Assembly (NCBI GenBank): GCA_040702975.1
Contig: CP159990.1
Span: 1,426,001 to 1,490,000, forward strand
Origin: Roseburia hominis
Lineage (GTDB): Bacteria > Bacillota > Clostridia > Lachnospirales > Lachnospiraceae
Direction: 5' to 3'
DNA: 64,000 nt
The notes beneath the pieces are model-generated. The model was not told the DNA's origin, made no database searches, and saw only the letters and a list, made by a program, of their open reading frames with translations. Position 1 is the first letter of the stretch; every line of letters begins with the position of its first letter. The translations under genes were made by a program, and so were the position numbers. Below, in pieces: positions 8,151 to 15,278 of this stretch.

Positions 8151-8190
8151 TTCACGTTTCACGTATTGGAAAAATCGAAATTTAAGGGGG
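8151..8190 (+). repeat. cassette-spacer repeat R1
   Basis: TTCACGTTTCACGTATTGG then AAAAATCG, then TTTAAGGGGG that serves as the ribosome-binding site of the next gene. It begins nine bases after the upstream stop. The left arm is degenerate; the loop TCACG and the AATCG box are kept. Confidence 0.65.
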
Positions 8191-8198
8191 AAACCGCT

Positions 8199-8765
8199 AT
8201 GATATTATATCATGGAAGTAACACCGGAAATATTAAAGTATTAAAACCCAATCAAGCTGACCATGACCGGCCATATGTATATATGACCACAATGGATGTG
8301 GTTGCCGCATTCTATTTATGTAACGCCGTAGAAAGGCCCTATTATTGGTTTCCTTATGGTTTTGAAGGCGGCAGTGATATACCAGTCTACCATGAACTGT
8401 ACCCGAATGCGCTAAAAGAAGTATCGGAAGGTGTCAGCGGATATATCTACGAAGTCTTTGTAGAAGAAAGTCAAGTCATTCCATTCAAAAATATTCCATG
8501 TGCAAGACTGGCGACAGAACCTGTTGAAGTAACAAACTGTGTCTGGGTAGAAAATGCGTATGCTCTATTTATGGAATATGTGAAGCAGGGCAAAATGAAG
8601 GTAAGTCGTTTTGAGGATAAATCAAAGCAGCAGCTGGAATGGTGGTATTCTTGCTGTATCGAATATTTAAAGGAAAAACATATGATAGAAACCCCTGATT
8701 GCTCCTATGCTTCTTTTATAAAATCAAAAATACCACAAGTATGGGAAAGATATGTTGCCAAATAG
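8199..8765 (+). CDS. conserved hypothetical, possible ADP-ribosyltransferase-like fold
   Basis: A 188-residue protein from ATG 8199 (AAGGGGG upstream); an in-frame ATG at 8166 lies inside the R1 repeat. It opens MILYHGSNTGNIKVLKP, and YVYMTTMDVVAAFYL follows about 20 residues later. An LYHGS start followed by a Y-h-T strand recalls DUF3990-type proteins with an ART-like fold. No catalytic glutamate can be assigned with confidence, so enzymatic activity is uncertain. It is a free-standing cassette and has no partner that would suggest a toxin-antitoxin pair. Confidence 0.55.
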   Translation: MILYHGSNTGNIKVLKPNQADHDRPYVYMTTMDVVAAFYLCNAVERPYYWFPYGFEGGSDIPVYHELYPNALKEVSEGVSGYIYEVFVEESQVIPFKNIPCARLATEPVEVTNCVWVENAYALFMEYVKQGKMKVSRFEDKSKQQLEWWYSCCIEYLKEKHMIETPDCSYASFIKSKIPQVWERYVAK

Positions 8766-8766
8766 A

Positions 8767-8795
8767 AATCCCAGTTTTACGAATTGGGAAATCGG
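8767..8795 (+). repeat. cassette-spacer repeat R1
   Basis: AATCCCAGTTTTACGAATTG then GGAAATCGG. The stem CCCAGTT/AATTGGG pairs with one G-U. It begins one base after the stop codon at 8765 and ends about 20 bases before the next ATG (8814). Confidence 0.8.
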
Positions 8796-8813
8796 TGTCT
8801 ATAGGGAAGATGT

Positions 8814-9674
8814 ATGAGTATATATAAGACAATAAACGGACGTGAAATATCGCTTGAATTATATGATAGGCAGTTATCAAAATTAGGAAAATCATTTTCA
8901 GATGTTTATGTTCAAACTTCATTTGGAAAGACGCACATAGTAGAGATTGGAAATAGTAATGAAACTCCATTGCTTGTTTTTCATGGTGGCAACAGTACTT
9001 CTGCATATAATCTGTTAATGTGCAGATTTCTGTTAGAAGATTTTCATGTATATGCAGTTGATATTATCGGACATCCCGGGAAAAGCGATGAGGTGTGCTT
9101 ATCACATATAGGATACGATTATGGAAAGTGGGCAAGTGAAGTTATTGACAAATTGGGATATGATAAAATGCCTTGCTTCGGTGGCTCATTTGGTGGCGGA
9201 GTACTGGCAAAACTTATATGTGTTGCACCAGAAAAGATTGAAAAAGCGGTCTTGGTTGTTCCTGCTGGAATTAGTAATGCTTTGCCCGTATCATCAATAA
9301 AGATGATGATACCCTTATTAAAGTACCGCATAACAAAAAAAGAGAAATATCTTATAAAAACGGTTTTATGTATGGCATTAGATAAATCTATTCTTGATGA
9401 AGATACTTTAGATATAGTAAAGGATAGCTTTGACAATGTAAAAACGAAAGTTGGTATGCCAACTAATATTCAAGAAAAAAAGTTGTCTGGTTATAGTGCG
9501 CCTACACTTGTTATCGCGTCCGAAAAGGATTGTTTGTTTCCTGCTAAAAAGGTTTTATCAAGGGCAAAACGAATTTTTATAAATTGTCGAACTTATGAAC
9601 TAAAAGGAAGCGGTCATATGCACGTTTTACCACCAAATATCAAAAATGTTATTGTAGACTTTTTGAAGAAATAA
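8814..9674 (+). CDS. alpha/beta hydrolase
   Basis: A 286-residue alpha/beta-hydrolase. LLVFHGGNSTSAYN carries the HGG oxyanion motif (about residues 49-51), GGSFGGG is the nucleophile elbow with Ser near residue 124, the acid is probably Asp in ASEKDCLFP, and the base is His in GSGHMHVLPP. It resembles the general Abhydrolase_1/6 group (carboxylesterase, thioesterase or lactonase); the substrate cannot be told. GGGAAG lies before ATG 8814. It is a single-gene cassette with spacer repeats on both sides. Confidence 0.88.
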   Translation: MSIYKTINGREISLELYDRQLSKLGKSFSDVYVQTSFGKTHIVEIGNSNETPLLVFHGGNSTSAYNLLMCRFLLEDFHVYAVDIIGHPGKSDEVCLSHIGYDYGKWASEVIDKLGYDKMPCFGGSFGGGVLAKLICVAPEKIEKAVLVVPAGISNALPVSSIKMMIPLLKYRITKKEKYLIKTVLCMALDKSILDEDTLDIVKDSFDNVKTKVGMPTNIQEKKLSGYSAPTLVIASEKDCLFPAKKVLSRAKRIFINCRTYELKGSGHMHVLPPNIKNVIVDFLKK

Positions 9675-9682
9675 TTATGTAT

Positions 9683-9700
9683 ATTCCTATTTTGTGGGGA
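9683..9700 (+). repeat. degenerate cassette-spacer repeat (R1-like)
   Basis: ATTCCTATTTTGTGGGGA starts nine bases after the stop at 9674. It closely matches 1637-1655, which supports a shared origin of these two short variants. Confidence 0.4.
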
Positions 9701-9730
9701 TAAGTAAATCATGGAAAGTTGGAGATAAAC

Positions 9731-9988
9731 ATGTCAGAATTAACATCAATGATGAATATTGGAAAAGAAATGGCGAAAAAGCTAACATCCGTTGGTATTG
9801 AATCTTCCGAGAAACTTATTGAGGTAGGTGCAAAAGACGCATTTCTTAGGCTAAAGCAGAAATATCCGAATGTGTGTCTGGTACATTTATATACTTTAGA
9901 AGGAGCAATTCATGATACAGAATTTAACAGACTTTCAGAAGATACAAAAAAAGAATTGAAAGAATTCAGCGATTTTCTGAAAAAATAG
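9731..9988 (+). CDS. free-standing TfoX/Sxy C-terminal domain protein
   Basis: An 85-residue protein that consists only of a TfoX C-terminal-type domain: LTSMMNIGKEMAKKLTSVGIESSEKLIEVGAKDAFLRLKQ is a helix-hairpin-helix-like segment. In full-length TfoX/Sxy this domain follows an N-terminal domain and the protein activates competence genes; stand-alone forms are common in Firmicutes and their role is unknown. The start at 9731 is set by GGAGAT at 9721-9726, and an upstream in-frame ATG lies too close to that site. Confidence 0.8.
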   Translation: MSELTSMMNIGKEMAKKLTSVGIESSEKLIEVGAKDAFLRLKQKYPNVCLVHLYTLEGAIHDTEFNRLSEDTKKELKEFSDFLKK

Positions 9989-9997
9989 CGGTAATGT

Positions 9998-10018
9998 AAT
10001 TTCCGGTTTATTAGGAAG
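9998..10018 (+). repeat. degenerate cassette-spacer repeat (R1-like)
   Basis: AATTTCCGGTTTATTAGGAA begins nine bases after the stop at 9988 and keeps the TTCCRGTTT start. The following 78 bases up to ATG 10097 show no further match to R1 except the ribosome-binding site AAGGAG. Confidence 0.4.
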
Positions 10019-10096
10019 AACAACATATTTGGGTTATCGATGATTGGACAAACGAATAACTATGAACCCGAATGATTTGGTCAAGGAGACATCACA

Positions 10097-10585
10097 ATGA
10101 AACTCATCATAACAGATATTGAGAACTTTAATGTTCCCGTTGAGGGCGAATATAAGGTCATTAAACCACAGGGAGAGATCCGTCATTGTATTGGTTGTTT
10201 TGGATGCTGGGTCAAAACGCCGGGCAAGTGTGTGCTTCATGATGGTTACGAAGGAACCGGGAGCGACATGGGTAAATGTACTGAACTCATTCTGATCAGC
10301 CGCTGTTATTACGGTAGTGTAAGTCCTTTCGTAAAAATGGTACAGGATCGTGCAATCTCCTACATCCATGCGGATTTTGTGATTCGAAAAGGAAAGATGC
10401 ACCATAAACGAAGATATAAAAATATCATCACGTTGTCTGCACACCTCTATGGCGAAAATATTACAGATATAGAAAAAGAAACAGCCAGAGAACTGTTGAA
10501 AGCAAATGCGGATAATTATGATGGTCTGGTAAAGGAGGTTTACTTCTATAAATCTGTAGAAGAATTGGAGGGCGTTATTTTATGA
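10097..10585 (+). CDS. flavodoxin-family protein, N-terminally short
   Basis: A 162-residue member of the NAD(P)H-dependent flavodoxin/iron-sulfur-flavoprotein group. It has the CIGCFGCWVKTPGKCVLHDG cysteine segment and the SRCYYGSVSPFVKMVQDRA flavin loop, but it lacks the usual N-terminal INGSP phosphate loop, which the next gene has. AAGGAG precedes ATG 10097. Its stop overlaps the next start by four bases (ATGA), so the two are a coupled pair and may form a two-subunit flavoprotein. Confidence 0.75.
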   Translation: MKLIITDIENFNVPVEGEYKVIKPQGEIRHCIGCFGCWVKTPGKCVLHDGYEGTGSDMGKCTELILISRCYYGSVSPFVKMVQDRAISYIHADFVIRKGKMHHKRRYKNIITLSAHLYGENITDIEKETARELLKANADNYDGLVKEVYFYKSVEELEGVIL

Positions 10586-11214
10586 GAATTGCGTTAATCA
10601 ATGGAAGTCCAAAAGTAAACAACAGTGCTAGTAGTGTACTCTTAGAAGATTTGAAAGGATATTGGGGAGAAGAAACAGAGGTTGTGAATTTTGGATTTCA
10701 TTCAACTGCAGTTTCTAAAGAAGTAATCGAAGAATTGGCGAGAACAGATGCATGGGTATTTGCTTATCCTCTTTATGTGGATGGAATTCCGGGGCACCTG
10801 CTGTCCTGCTTAATTCAGTTAGAAGAAACACGTTTACAAAATCGACAGATACACATTTATGGTATTGTGAATTGTGGTTTCTACGAAGGGATACAAGCGC
10901 AATTGGCATTGAAGCTTTTACGGAATTGGAGTTTAAAGGCAGGCTTTATTTGGAGTGGCGGCATTGGTGTCGGCGGAGGCGGCGGACTGGCCATGATGCC
11001 CAAACTGGAACCCGGACGTGGACCTAAGGCGCCAATCGACAAAGCGTTAGCAGATTTTTCGGATATTATTCTTAAGAAGAAAGTACAAGAAAATAGTTAT
11101 GTGTCCGTCGCTTTTCCACGTTTTCTATATAAAATGGGTGCGCAGATAGGATGGCGTCAGATGATTAAGGCAAATGGCGGGAAAAGTAAGGATTTAGGAA
11201 AAATCCCCGAATAA
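10582..11214 (+). CDS. NAD(P)H-dependent oxidoreductase, flavodoxin fold
   Basis: A 210-residue protein that opens MRIALINGSPKVNNSAS (FMN phosphate loop), followed by WVFAYPLYVDGIPGHLL (flavin ring loop) and a glycine-rich GGIGVGGGGGL stretch near residue 130. It is translationally coupled to the preceding flavodoxin-family gene by ATGA and is the only two-gene cassette of this part of the island. The role is redox; substrate and partner are unknown. Confidence 0.85.
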   Translation: MRIALINGSPKVNNSASSVLLEDLKGYWGEETEVVNFGFHSTAVSKEVIEELARTDAWVFAYPLYVDGIPGHLLSCLIQLEETRLQNRQIHIYGIVNCGFYEGIQAQLALKLLRNWSLKAGFIWSGGIGVGGGGGLAMMPKLEPGRGPKAPIDKALADFSDIILKKKVQENSYVSVAFPRFLYKMGAQIGWRQMIKANGGKSKDLGKIPE

Positions 11215-11248
11215 AATGTAACAAAAATTATTCTTGTCTTAGTATTGC

Positions 11249-11279
11249 AATTCCAATTTGTATGAAAAGCGAGATTCGG
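11249..11279 (+). repeat. degenerate cassette-spacer repeat R1
   Basis: AATTCCAATTTGTATGAAAA then GCGAGATTCGG, followed at once by AGGAG, the ribosome-binding site of the DUF3795 gene. It lines up base for base with 2565-2593 over the AATTCCARTTT start and the ATTCGG/AATCGG box. Confidence 0.5.
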
Positions 11280-11287
11280 AGGAGTAT

Positions 11288-11665
11288 ATGATGAAAAGAG
11301 AATTTGGGATAGCAAGATGTGGTTTCGCTTGTTGCTTATGCAGTGGGAACGAACATTGCAGTGGATGCAATACAGGTGAATGTCCTGATAAAGATTGGTG
11401 TGAAAACAGAAAATGTTCCATAGAAAAACAGTATGGACATTGTTACGAATGTGAATCGGAATGCAGAAAAGGCTTACTGTCAAAGATTAAACCCTATGGA
11501 TTTACATTATTTATAAAAAGATATGGAGAAAACGAGCTGTTGGATTGCCTCGAAAGAAATGAAAACAACGGAATTGTTTATCATCGTGTAGGTATAAATG
11601 GGGATTATGACAACTTCGATGACGTTGAAACATTGATTCATTTCATAAAAACAGGGCAAAGATAA
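11288..11665 (+). CDS. DUF3795 cysteine-rich protein
   Basis: A 125-residue protein with a dense N-terminal cysteine field (RCGFACCLCSGNEHCSGC, then CPDKDWCENRKC and CYECESEC), the pattern of DUF3795 proteins. They are thought to bind metal, probably zinc or an iron-sulfur centre; no activity is known. CGGAGGAG at 11277-11284 sets the start at 11288, although the frame is open back to 11258. It is the last gene before the toxin-antitoxin region. Confidence 0.8.
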   Translation: MMKREFGIARCGFACCLCSGNEHCSGCNTGECPDKDWCENRKCSIEKQYGHCYECESECRKGLLSKIKPYGFTLFIKRYGENELLDCLERNENNGIVYHRVGINGDYDNFDDVETLIHFIKTGQR

Positions 11666-11781
11666 TTTCCATCCCTGTAGGGAGATCTTCCTATGTGAGG
11701 GATTATTGTGTGCAGGTTGATGACAGTAAGGACGGTTCTGTACCGGGACTTGGAAATGGTGGAATAGGTGACAGAGCATGG

Positions 11782-11812
11782 TGGCATCGTTATGGAACGG
11801 TGCCATTTTCTT
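11782..11812 (+). terminator. Rho-independent terminator
   Basis: TGGCATCGTT-ATGG-AACGGTGCCA followed by TTTTCTTT: a ten-base-pair stem with one G-U pair and a U-rich tail. It ends transcription from the DUF3795 side. The bases between 11666 and 11780 show no gene. Confidence 0.75.
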
Positions 11813-11893
11813 TGGCATAGAATTGGTGAATGTGCAGATACTATGAAAAAAATCTGAGGTGAATCAGGTGAATCATATGGCAGTTGCTTAAAC

Positions 11894-11922
11894 TTGTCAA
11901 AATAAGCGGATTCTGGTAGAAT
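11894..11922 (+). promoter_or_regulatory. sigma-A-type promoter for holin-like toxin 1
   Basis: TTGTCA (11894-11899), 17-base spacer, TAGAAT (11917-11922). The transcript would start near 11930 and have a leader of about 108 bases. GCGGTTAGTCC in the leader (about 11952-11962) is complementary to GGACTAACCGC at 12178-12188, a 5'-3' contact typical of type I toxin mRNAs. Confidence 0.6.
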
Positions 11923-12037
11923 ACAGATGGGCACTACTAGAAAAACGGTAGGCGGTTAGTCCTTCAACAGAGGGACTGGACCCTCTGATTACATAGAAAT
12001 CCCTATATGGGAAATCTGGGAAAGGAGGGCAAGCTTT

Positions 12038-12130
12038 ATGAGTGATTTTGAACTGCTCTCCATCGTACTGATGATACTTGGTATTGTGGTAACGATTTTG
12101 ATTGCATACATAGATCATACAAAAAAGTAA
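12038..12130 (+). CDS. putative holin-like type I toxin 1
   Basis: A 30-residue peptide with one membrane helix: MSDFELLSIVLMILGIVVTI, then a polar IDHTKK tail. AAAGGAGG lies at 12021-12028. It matches the short holin-like toxins (Hol_Tox type) of Firmicutes, which insert in the membrane when not silenced by an antisense RNA. The stop is directly followed by a hairpin, GTAACC (12127-12132) with GGTTAC (12151-12156), then TTTTTG. The terminator and the opposing promoter (next entry) support a complete type I module rather than a chance frame. Confidence 0.75.
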   Translation: MSDFELLSIVLMILGIVVTILIAYIDHTKK

Positions 12131-12209
12131 CCGCCCCAGCCCAAGGATATGGTTACTTTTTGTGACAATATAACTTTGGACTAACCGCTTATCGGTAGTG
12201 CCTTTTTCT
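12118..12209 (-). ncRNA. antisense antitoxin RNA for toxin 1 (predicted)
   Basis: On the minus strand TTGACA (12239-12244) and TAAAAT (12216-12221) are 17 bases apart, a near-consensus promoter. The RNA would start near 12209 and run left to the GTAACC/GGTTAC hairpin, which on this strand is followed by TTTTTTG. The predicted RNA is about 90 bases and covers the 3' untranslated part and last codons of toxin 1. Overlap at the 3' end is the usual layout of TxpA/RatA-like systems. Confidence 0.65.
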
Positions 12210-12317
12210 ATCCTTATTTTAGCAGACTTATTGCCAGATGTCAAATAATCCTTGATTTGCGGCCTGAAGAAAAAAAGGGGGACTTGATAACTCTCATCCC
12301 CGGTGTATAATCAAAGT

Positions 12318-12420
12318 ATGAAAGGTATTCAGATGCAAGATCTGATGCCCTCAGTCAATTTAATTATTTATGTAAGATAATAGCATTCCTGACTTTGGAC
12401 GGTACGGAATGCTATTTCTT
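12318..12420 (+). ncRNA. antisense antitoxin RNA for toxin 2 (predicted)
   Basis: Promoter TTGATA (12284-12289), 16-base spacer, TATAAT (12306-12311). The RNA would start near 12318 and end at the hairpin ATAGCATTCC (12380-12389) with GGAATGCTAT (12406-12415), then TTTCTT. It overlaps the 3' end of the toxin 2 message on the other strand. The promoter stands back to back with that of the first antitoxin, so the two modules are mirror images. Confidence 0.65.
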
Positions 12421-12492
12421 ATTATGTCTGTTGTCTATATAGGTCAATGCAAAAATCACCAAAAGTAAAGTTGATACTTCCATCGCATTCAT
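12412..12492 (-). CDS. putative holin-like type I toxin 2
   Basis: A 26-residue peptide, MNAMEVSTLLLVIFALTYID with tail NRHNKK: one membrane helix and a basic end, the same plan as toxin 1. The start at 12492 has AGAGGGTG eight bases upstream; an ATG at 12498 is too close to that site. A possible promoter on this strand is TTGCCT (12592-12597), 17 bases, TATACT (12569-12574). Its terminator hairpin is shared with the antisense RNA. Confidence 0.7.
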   Translation of the reverse strand: MNAMEVSTLLLVIFALTYIDNRHNKK

Positions 12493-12623
12493 GGGCATCA
12501 CCCTCTTTCTAAATACTAGAGGGCGAAATCGAAATGCATCTGTCGTTCTGATTTAATTATACCTGCCCAGTATAGCACAGTGCATTTTACCAGGCAATAA
12601 GATATGGGTTTAAAGATACATCT

Positions 12624-12689
12624 GATATTGTATTTTGCAATGAAGACTGCTAAAATGAAACAAACCAATAACTCGGAATTTATGGGAGG
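12624..12689 (+). repeat. 66-bp leader repeat, copy 2
   Basis: Begins GATATTGTATTTTGCAATGA and matches 1383-1448 with about eight substitutions. It ends in the GGGAGG ribosome-binding site of the DUF6487 gene. The downstream genes of the two copies are unrelated. Confidence 0.8.
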
Positions 12690-12696
12690 AATGAAA

Positions 12697-12927
12697 ATGA
12701 AGTGTCCATTTTGTGATATAGAAATGATACAAGGTTATTTGAATTGTGGTTTAGCCCTTTGGAGCACCAGAAAACATAAGATAAGCTTACTTCCAGATAG
12801 CAAGGAGCAATATGCTTTCCGCCTTAAACAACCAATGGTATCTCCAAATCATGTAAAAAGTGATTATTGCTCAAAATGCAAGCGAATGATTATTGACTGT
12901 ACAGAGTATGAAAGTAACATAGAGTGA
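12697..12927 (+). CDS. DUF6487-type zinc-ribbon protein
   Basis: A 76-residue protein with CPFCDIEM at the N-terminus and CSKCKRM near the C-terminus, a four-cysteine zinc-ribbon layout. The order CPFC-x4-QGYL...W...CSKC matches DUF6487 as I remember it. GGGAGGA at 12684-12690 points to ATG 12697; ATG 12691 is directly adjacent to the site, and the longer frame from 12604 lies in the leader repeat. Function is unknown. Confidence 0.7.
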   Translation: MKCPFCDIEMIQGYLNCGLALWSTRKHKISLLPDSKEQYAFRLKQPMVSPNHVKSDYCSKCKRMIIDCTEYESNIE

Positions 12928-12984
12928 CAAATGGTTTTATGCGATGTGAAGATGCTGAAAACTATTTAATAAAGGAGTTATACA

Positions 12985-13134
12985 ATGATATTTCAAGATA
13001 ATGTATTAAAAGAGTATTTAAAAAATGTCTATTTTGTAACCGGCACACCGTGTGGTGGGAAGACAACCGTATCCAGAGAATTAGCTAAAAGACATAATCT
13101 AGTAGTGTATGATATTACTAAAAAGCCTGAATGA
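12985..13134 (+). pseudogene. 5' fragment of a P-loop kinase gene
   Basis: ATG 12985, preceded by AAGGAG, opens a frame of 49 codons with a proper beginning of an adenylate-kinase-like protein: a beta strand and Walker A, VYFVTGTPCGGKTTVSRELA, then NLVVYDITKK. It stops at 13134 where the GNAT sequence begins in another frame. Such proteins are normally 170-200 residues, so this is a 5' remnant joined to a foreign gene. A complete relative of the same general type is at 22181. Confidence 0.75.
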
Positions 13135-13696
13135 TAAAAGGTGCGAACAAATAAAGCATAGTGACTACTTTTGGGTCGAGCGCAATAAGCACAGTACTGT
13201 AGAAGATACCGTAAGAAAAGTGGAGCAGCATTTTGGATTCACGAATTCGCCGGAAATAAAAAAGGTGGGTAAAAATACAGAATTGGCAGATATGTTAATA
13301 CGCTTTGTAGAGAACTTTTCCTGGGAAGTTGTGAAAGAACATACATTACGCATGCTTCGCAATTGGGAGTTTAGTGATTGGGAAACTATGTTTGTAGCAC
13401 TGGCAGATAATCAAATTGTAGGAATGGCCTCTATCATGAAGACAGACTACTATCCATTACCTGAAGTTTTTCCATGGATATCCAGCATATTTGTAGATGA
13501 AAGTTATCGTGGACATAGAATTAGCGAAAAATTGATTGAGGCTGCTAATGAATATGCAAAATCAATTGGATTTGACAAGACGTATATTCCGTCGGAACAT
13601 ATTGGTTTATACGAGAAGTATGGATATCATTATCTTAAGGATATTGTAAACTATGGCAATGGAATAGATCGATTATATGTTAAGGAACTAGAGTAA
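13109..13696 (+). CDS. GNAT family N-acetyltransferase
   Basis: Up to 195 residues. FVALADNQIVGMASIMKTDYY and ISSIFVDESYRGHRISEKLIE (acetyl-CoA loop YRGHRIS) and IGLYEKYGYHYL identify a complete GNAT domain. The region LNDKRCEQIKHSDYFWVERN looks like the true N-terminus of the family, so the native start was probably just before codon Leu near 13127; the only ATG in frame, 13109, lies in the kinase fragment and adds six foreign residues. Translation may depend on ribosomes that reach the end of the kinase fragment. The substrate is unknown. Confidence 0.8.
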   Translation: MILLKSLNDKRCEQIKHSDYFWVERNKHSTVEDTVRKVEQHFGFTNSPEIKKVGKNTELADMLIRFVENFSWEVVKEHTLRMLRNWEFSDWETMFVALADNQIVGMASIMKTDYYPLPEVFPWISSIFVDESYRGHRISEKLIEAANEYAKSIGFDKTYIPSEHIGLYEKYGYHYLKDIVNYGNGIDRLYVKELE

Positions 13697-13742
13697 AGGG
13701 TTTTCTTATTTGACAGGGGCTTGAAATTCCCGGCTTGCCGGA

Positions 13743-13840
13743 GGAACAGTTATTGAGCCTGAGGCTGATGACTTGAAAGTGATTTCCGAAAAAATGGAGG
13801 TTATAAACCTGCATTTTTAGAAGAAAGTACCGACGATATC
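13743..13840 (+). pseudogene. internal fragment of an XRE-regulator gene
   Basis: The frame GTVIEPEADDLKVISEKMEV (then INLHF and a stop) matches residues about 65-90 of the XRE regulator at 22783, with matching bases through ATAAACCTGCA. From there the sequence continues not as in that gene but as in the region just after it (TTTTTGGAAGAAAGTACCGA, 23300-23319). The fragment therefore joins two sites that are 260 bp apart at 22783-23320 and is a deletion derivative of a second copy of that locus. Confidence 0.75.
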
Positions 13841-13850
13841 CTTATGTATT

Positions 13851-13893
13851 TTCCCTTGTTTTTGCACTTGCGAGTTGAAACAAGGGAAAGTTT
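13851..13893 (+). terminator. Rho-independent terminator
   Basis: TTCCCTTGTTT (13851-13861) pairs perfectly with AAACAAGGGAA (13878-13888), followed by AGTTTTTAG. The same stem would work for transcripts from the left. Confidence 0.8.
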
Positions 13894-13915
13894 TTAGTTG
13901 CCAGGTATACCTAAG

Positions 13916-13936
13916 TGAACGTCCAGTGGACGTTCA
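13916..13936. repeat. 21-bp perfect palindrome at the transposon insertion site
   Basis: TGAACGTCC-AGT-GGACGTTCA, nine-base arms and three-base loop. Transposon copy 2 inserted one base after the right arm. A related but larger palindrome lies at 21143-21177, on the other side of the TetR/TraX/ABC block. Confidence 0.7.
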
Positions 13937-14137
13937 TTGTTGGACGGCAAATTGAAGGAGACATAAACGGCGAATTATTTTTCTGATTTTTATCCCGTTG
14001 ACTGCGCAGTGCAACCTGCAAATGCATTCTTCTATCAAAAACGCGGCACGCTGTTGGCAACAGGGAGACTGCTCTGAAATACAAAGAGCTGTGGAATCCA
14101 TTGTGGGATCCAAAGCCCATGTAAAATTCGTAATCTT

Positions 14138-14452
14138 TCAAATATTATCAGCCAGGGCAGGCAGATACACCAGGGCGGTGGCCACGGTTACTGCGTCTAC
14201 CTTCCGCATCAGACTGCGGAGCCTTTCTTCGTTCCAGAAGATATCGGAGAAATCAGATAATTCGCACCCGATATCATGGTTGGGGATGCACAGGTAATTC
14301 CCATATTTATGCCGCCCGGCAAGGATGTGGAAGTAAGTCCCTCTCCCGCTGATTTCTGCTTCGTACTGGCCGGGAAGTTTCCGCAGCAGCGTAAGTTTTC
14401 CAGTCCAGCATTCTTTCCGTGAACCGTGCCTGAGAATACAGGTGTATTCCAT
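14138..14452 (-). CDS. small transposon accessory protein (copy 2)
   Basis: 104 residues, identical in sequence to the product of 2849-3163. It lies last in the leftward operon of the element, 19 bases after the ATPase stop, with its own AAGGAAGGAGG site. Function unknown. Confidence 0.6.
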   Translation of the reverse strand: MEYTCILRHGSRKECWTGKLTLLRKLPGQYEAEISGRGTYFHILAGRHKYGNYLCIPNHDIGCELSDFSDIFWNEERLRSLMRKVDAVTVATALVYLPALADNI

Positions 14453-14471
14453 AAACAGTACCCCTCCTTCC

Positions 14472-15278
14472 TTAGCCGAGGTTCTGGCTGCTGACGGAAG
14501 CCAGGATGACCTCTGTATCAATGACCTTCTTTTCCATCTGTGCCCCAAGTGTCAGCGCGTTGGTCATCAGGTTATCAACAAGCCTGGGACTGCCCTGGGA
14601 GTGGCTGTGGACAGCACACAGGGCTGCATGGTCAATAATGGAGGAAGCTCCGCCAGCACAGGCGATCTTGTGGAGGACATACTGCCCGACTTCCGAATCG
14701 GAGAGCCCGGAGAAGTTATAGTGGACGGTAACACGCTGCCGCAGTGCCTCATGGACGGGCTTTTTGAGCGTATTGTTCAGATGGGGCTCCCCACAGAGTA
14801 TGAGAGTAAAGCAGTTGAGGGAATCATAGCCGTAATTCATGAGCATCTTGATATCCTCCAGAATGCCGGTAGAGAGATACTGTGCCTCATCGATGGCAAG
14901 GAGGAGGGGCTGCTTCTTTTCACGGTAGAGATAGAGGACCTGCTCCTGGATCGCCCGGAACATGCCGGGTTTGCCGCCTTTGGGTTCTATACCAAGCGTA
15001 GAACAGAACTGGCGGTAGAACTCCATGACACTGACGGTAGAGAGGCAGAGATACTCCATGTGGTAAAGATTCGGGTTCAGGCTTTTGGCAAAACAGCGCA
15101 GTGCGAAGGACTTGCCCATGCCGGGGCGTGCGGTGAACAGCCCGATGCCCCTGGTATCCTTGAGGTAGTCCAGCCGTGAGAGCATCTCCGAGATGTCTTT
15201 CGAGAGGAAACGGTCCTTCTCAGAGGCCATCTGTTTGTCAAAAGGGTTGAAGGCCAGCCCATAGTAAGTGCGGAACAT
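14472..15278 (-). CDS. transposition ATPase, ExeA/TniB/TnsC-like (copy 2)
   Basis: 268 residues, identical to the product of 3183-3989, with Walker A ARPGMGKS and Walker B LLLAIDEAQ. Its start overlaps the transposase stop by one base, as in copy 1. Confidence 0.85.
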   Translation of the reverse strand: MFRTYYGLAFNPFDKQMASEKDRFLSKDISEMLSRLDYLKDTRGIGLFTARPGMGKSFALRCFAKSLNPNLYHMEYLCLSTVSVMEFYRQFCSTLGIEPKGGKPGMFRAIQEQVLYLYREKKQPLLLAIDEAQYLSTGILEDIKMLMNYGYDSLNCFTLILCGEPHLNNTLKKPVHEALRQRVTVHYNFSGLSDSEVGQYVLHKIACAGGASSIIDHAALCAVHSHSQGSPRLVDNLMTNALTLGAQMEKKVIDTEVILASVSSQNLG

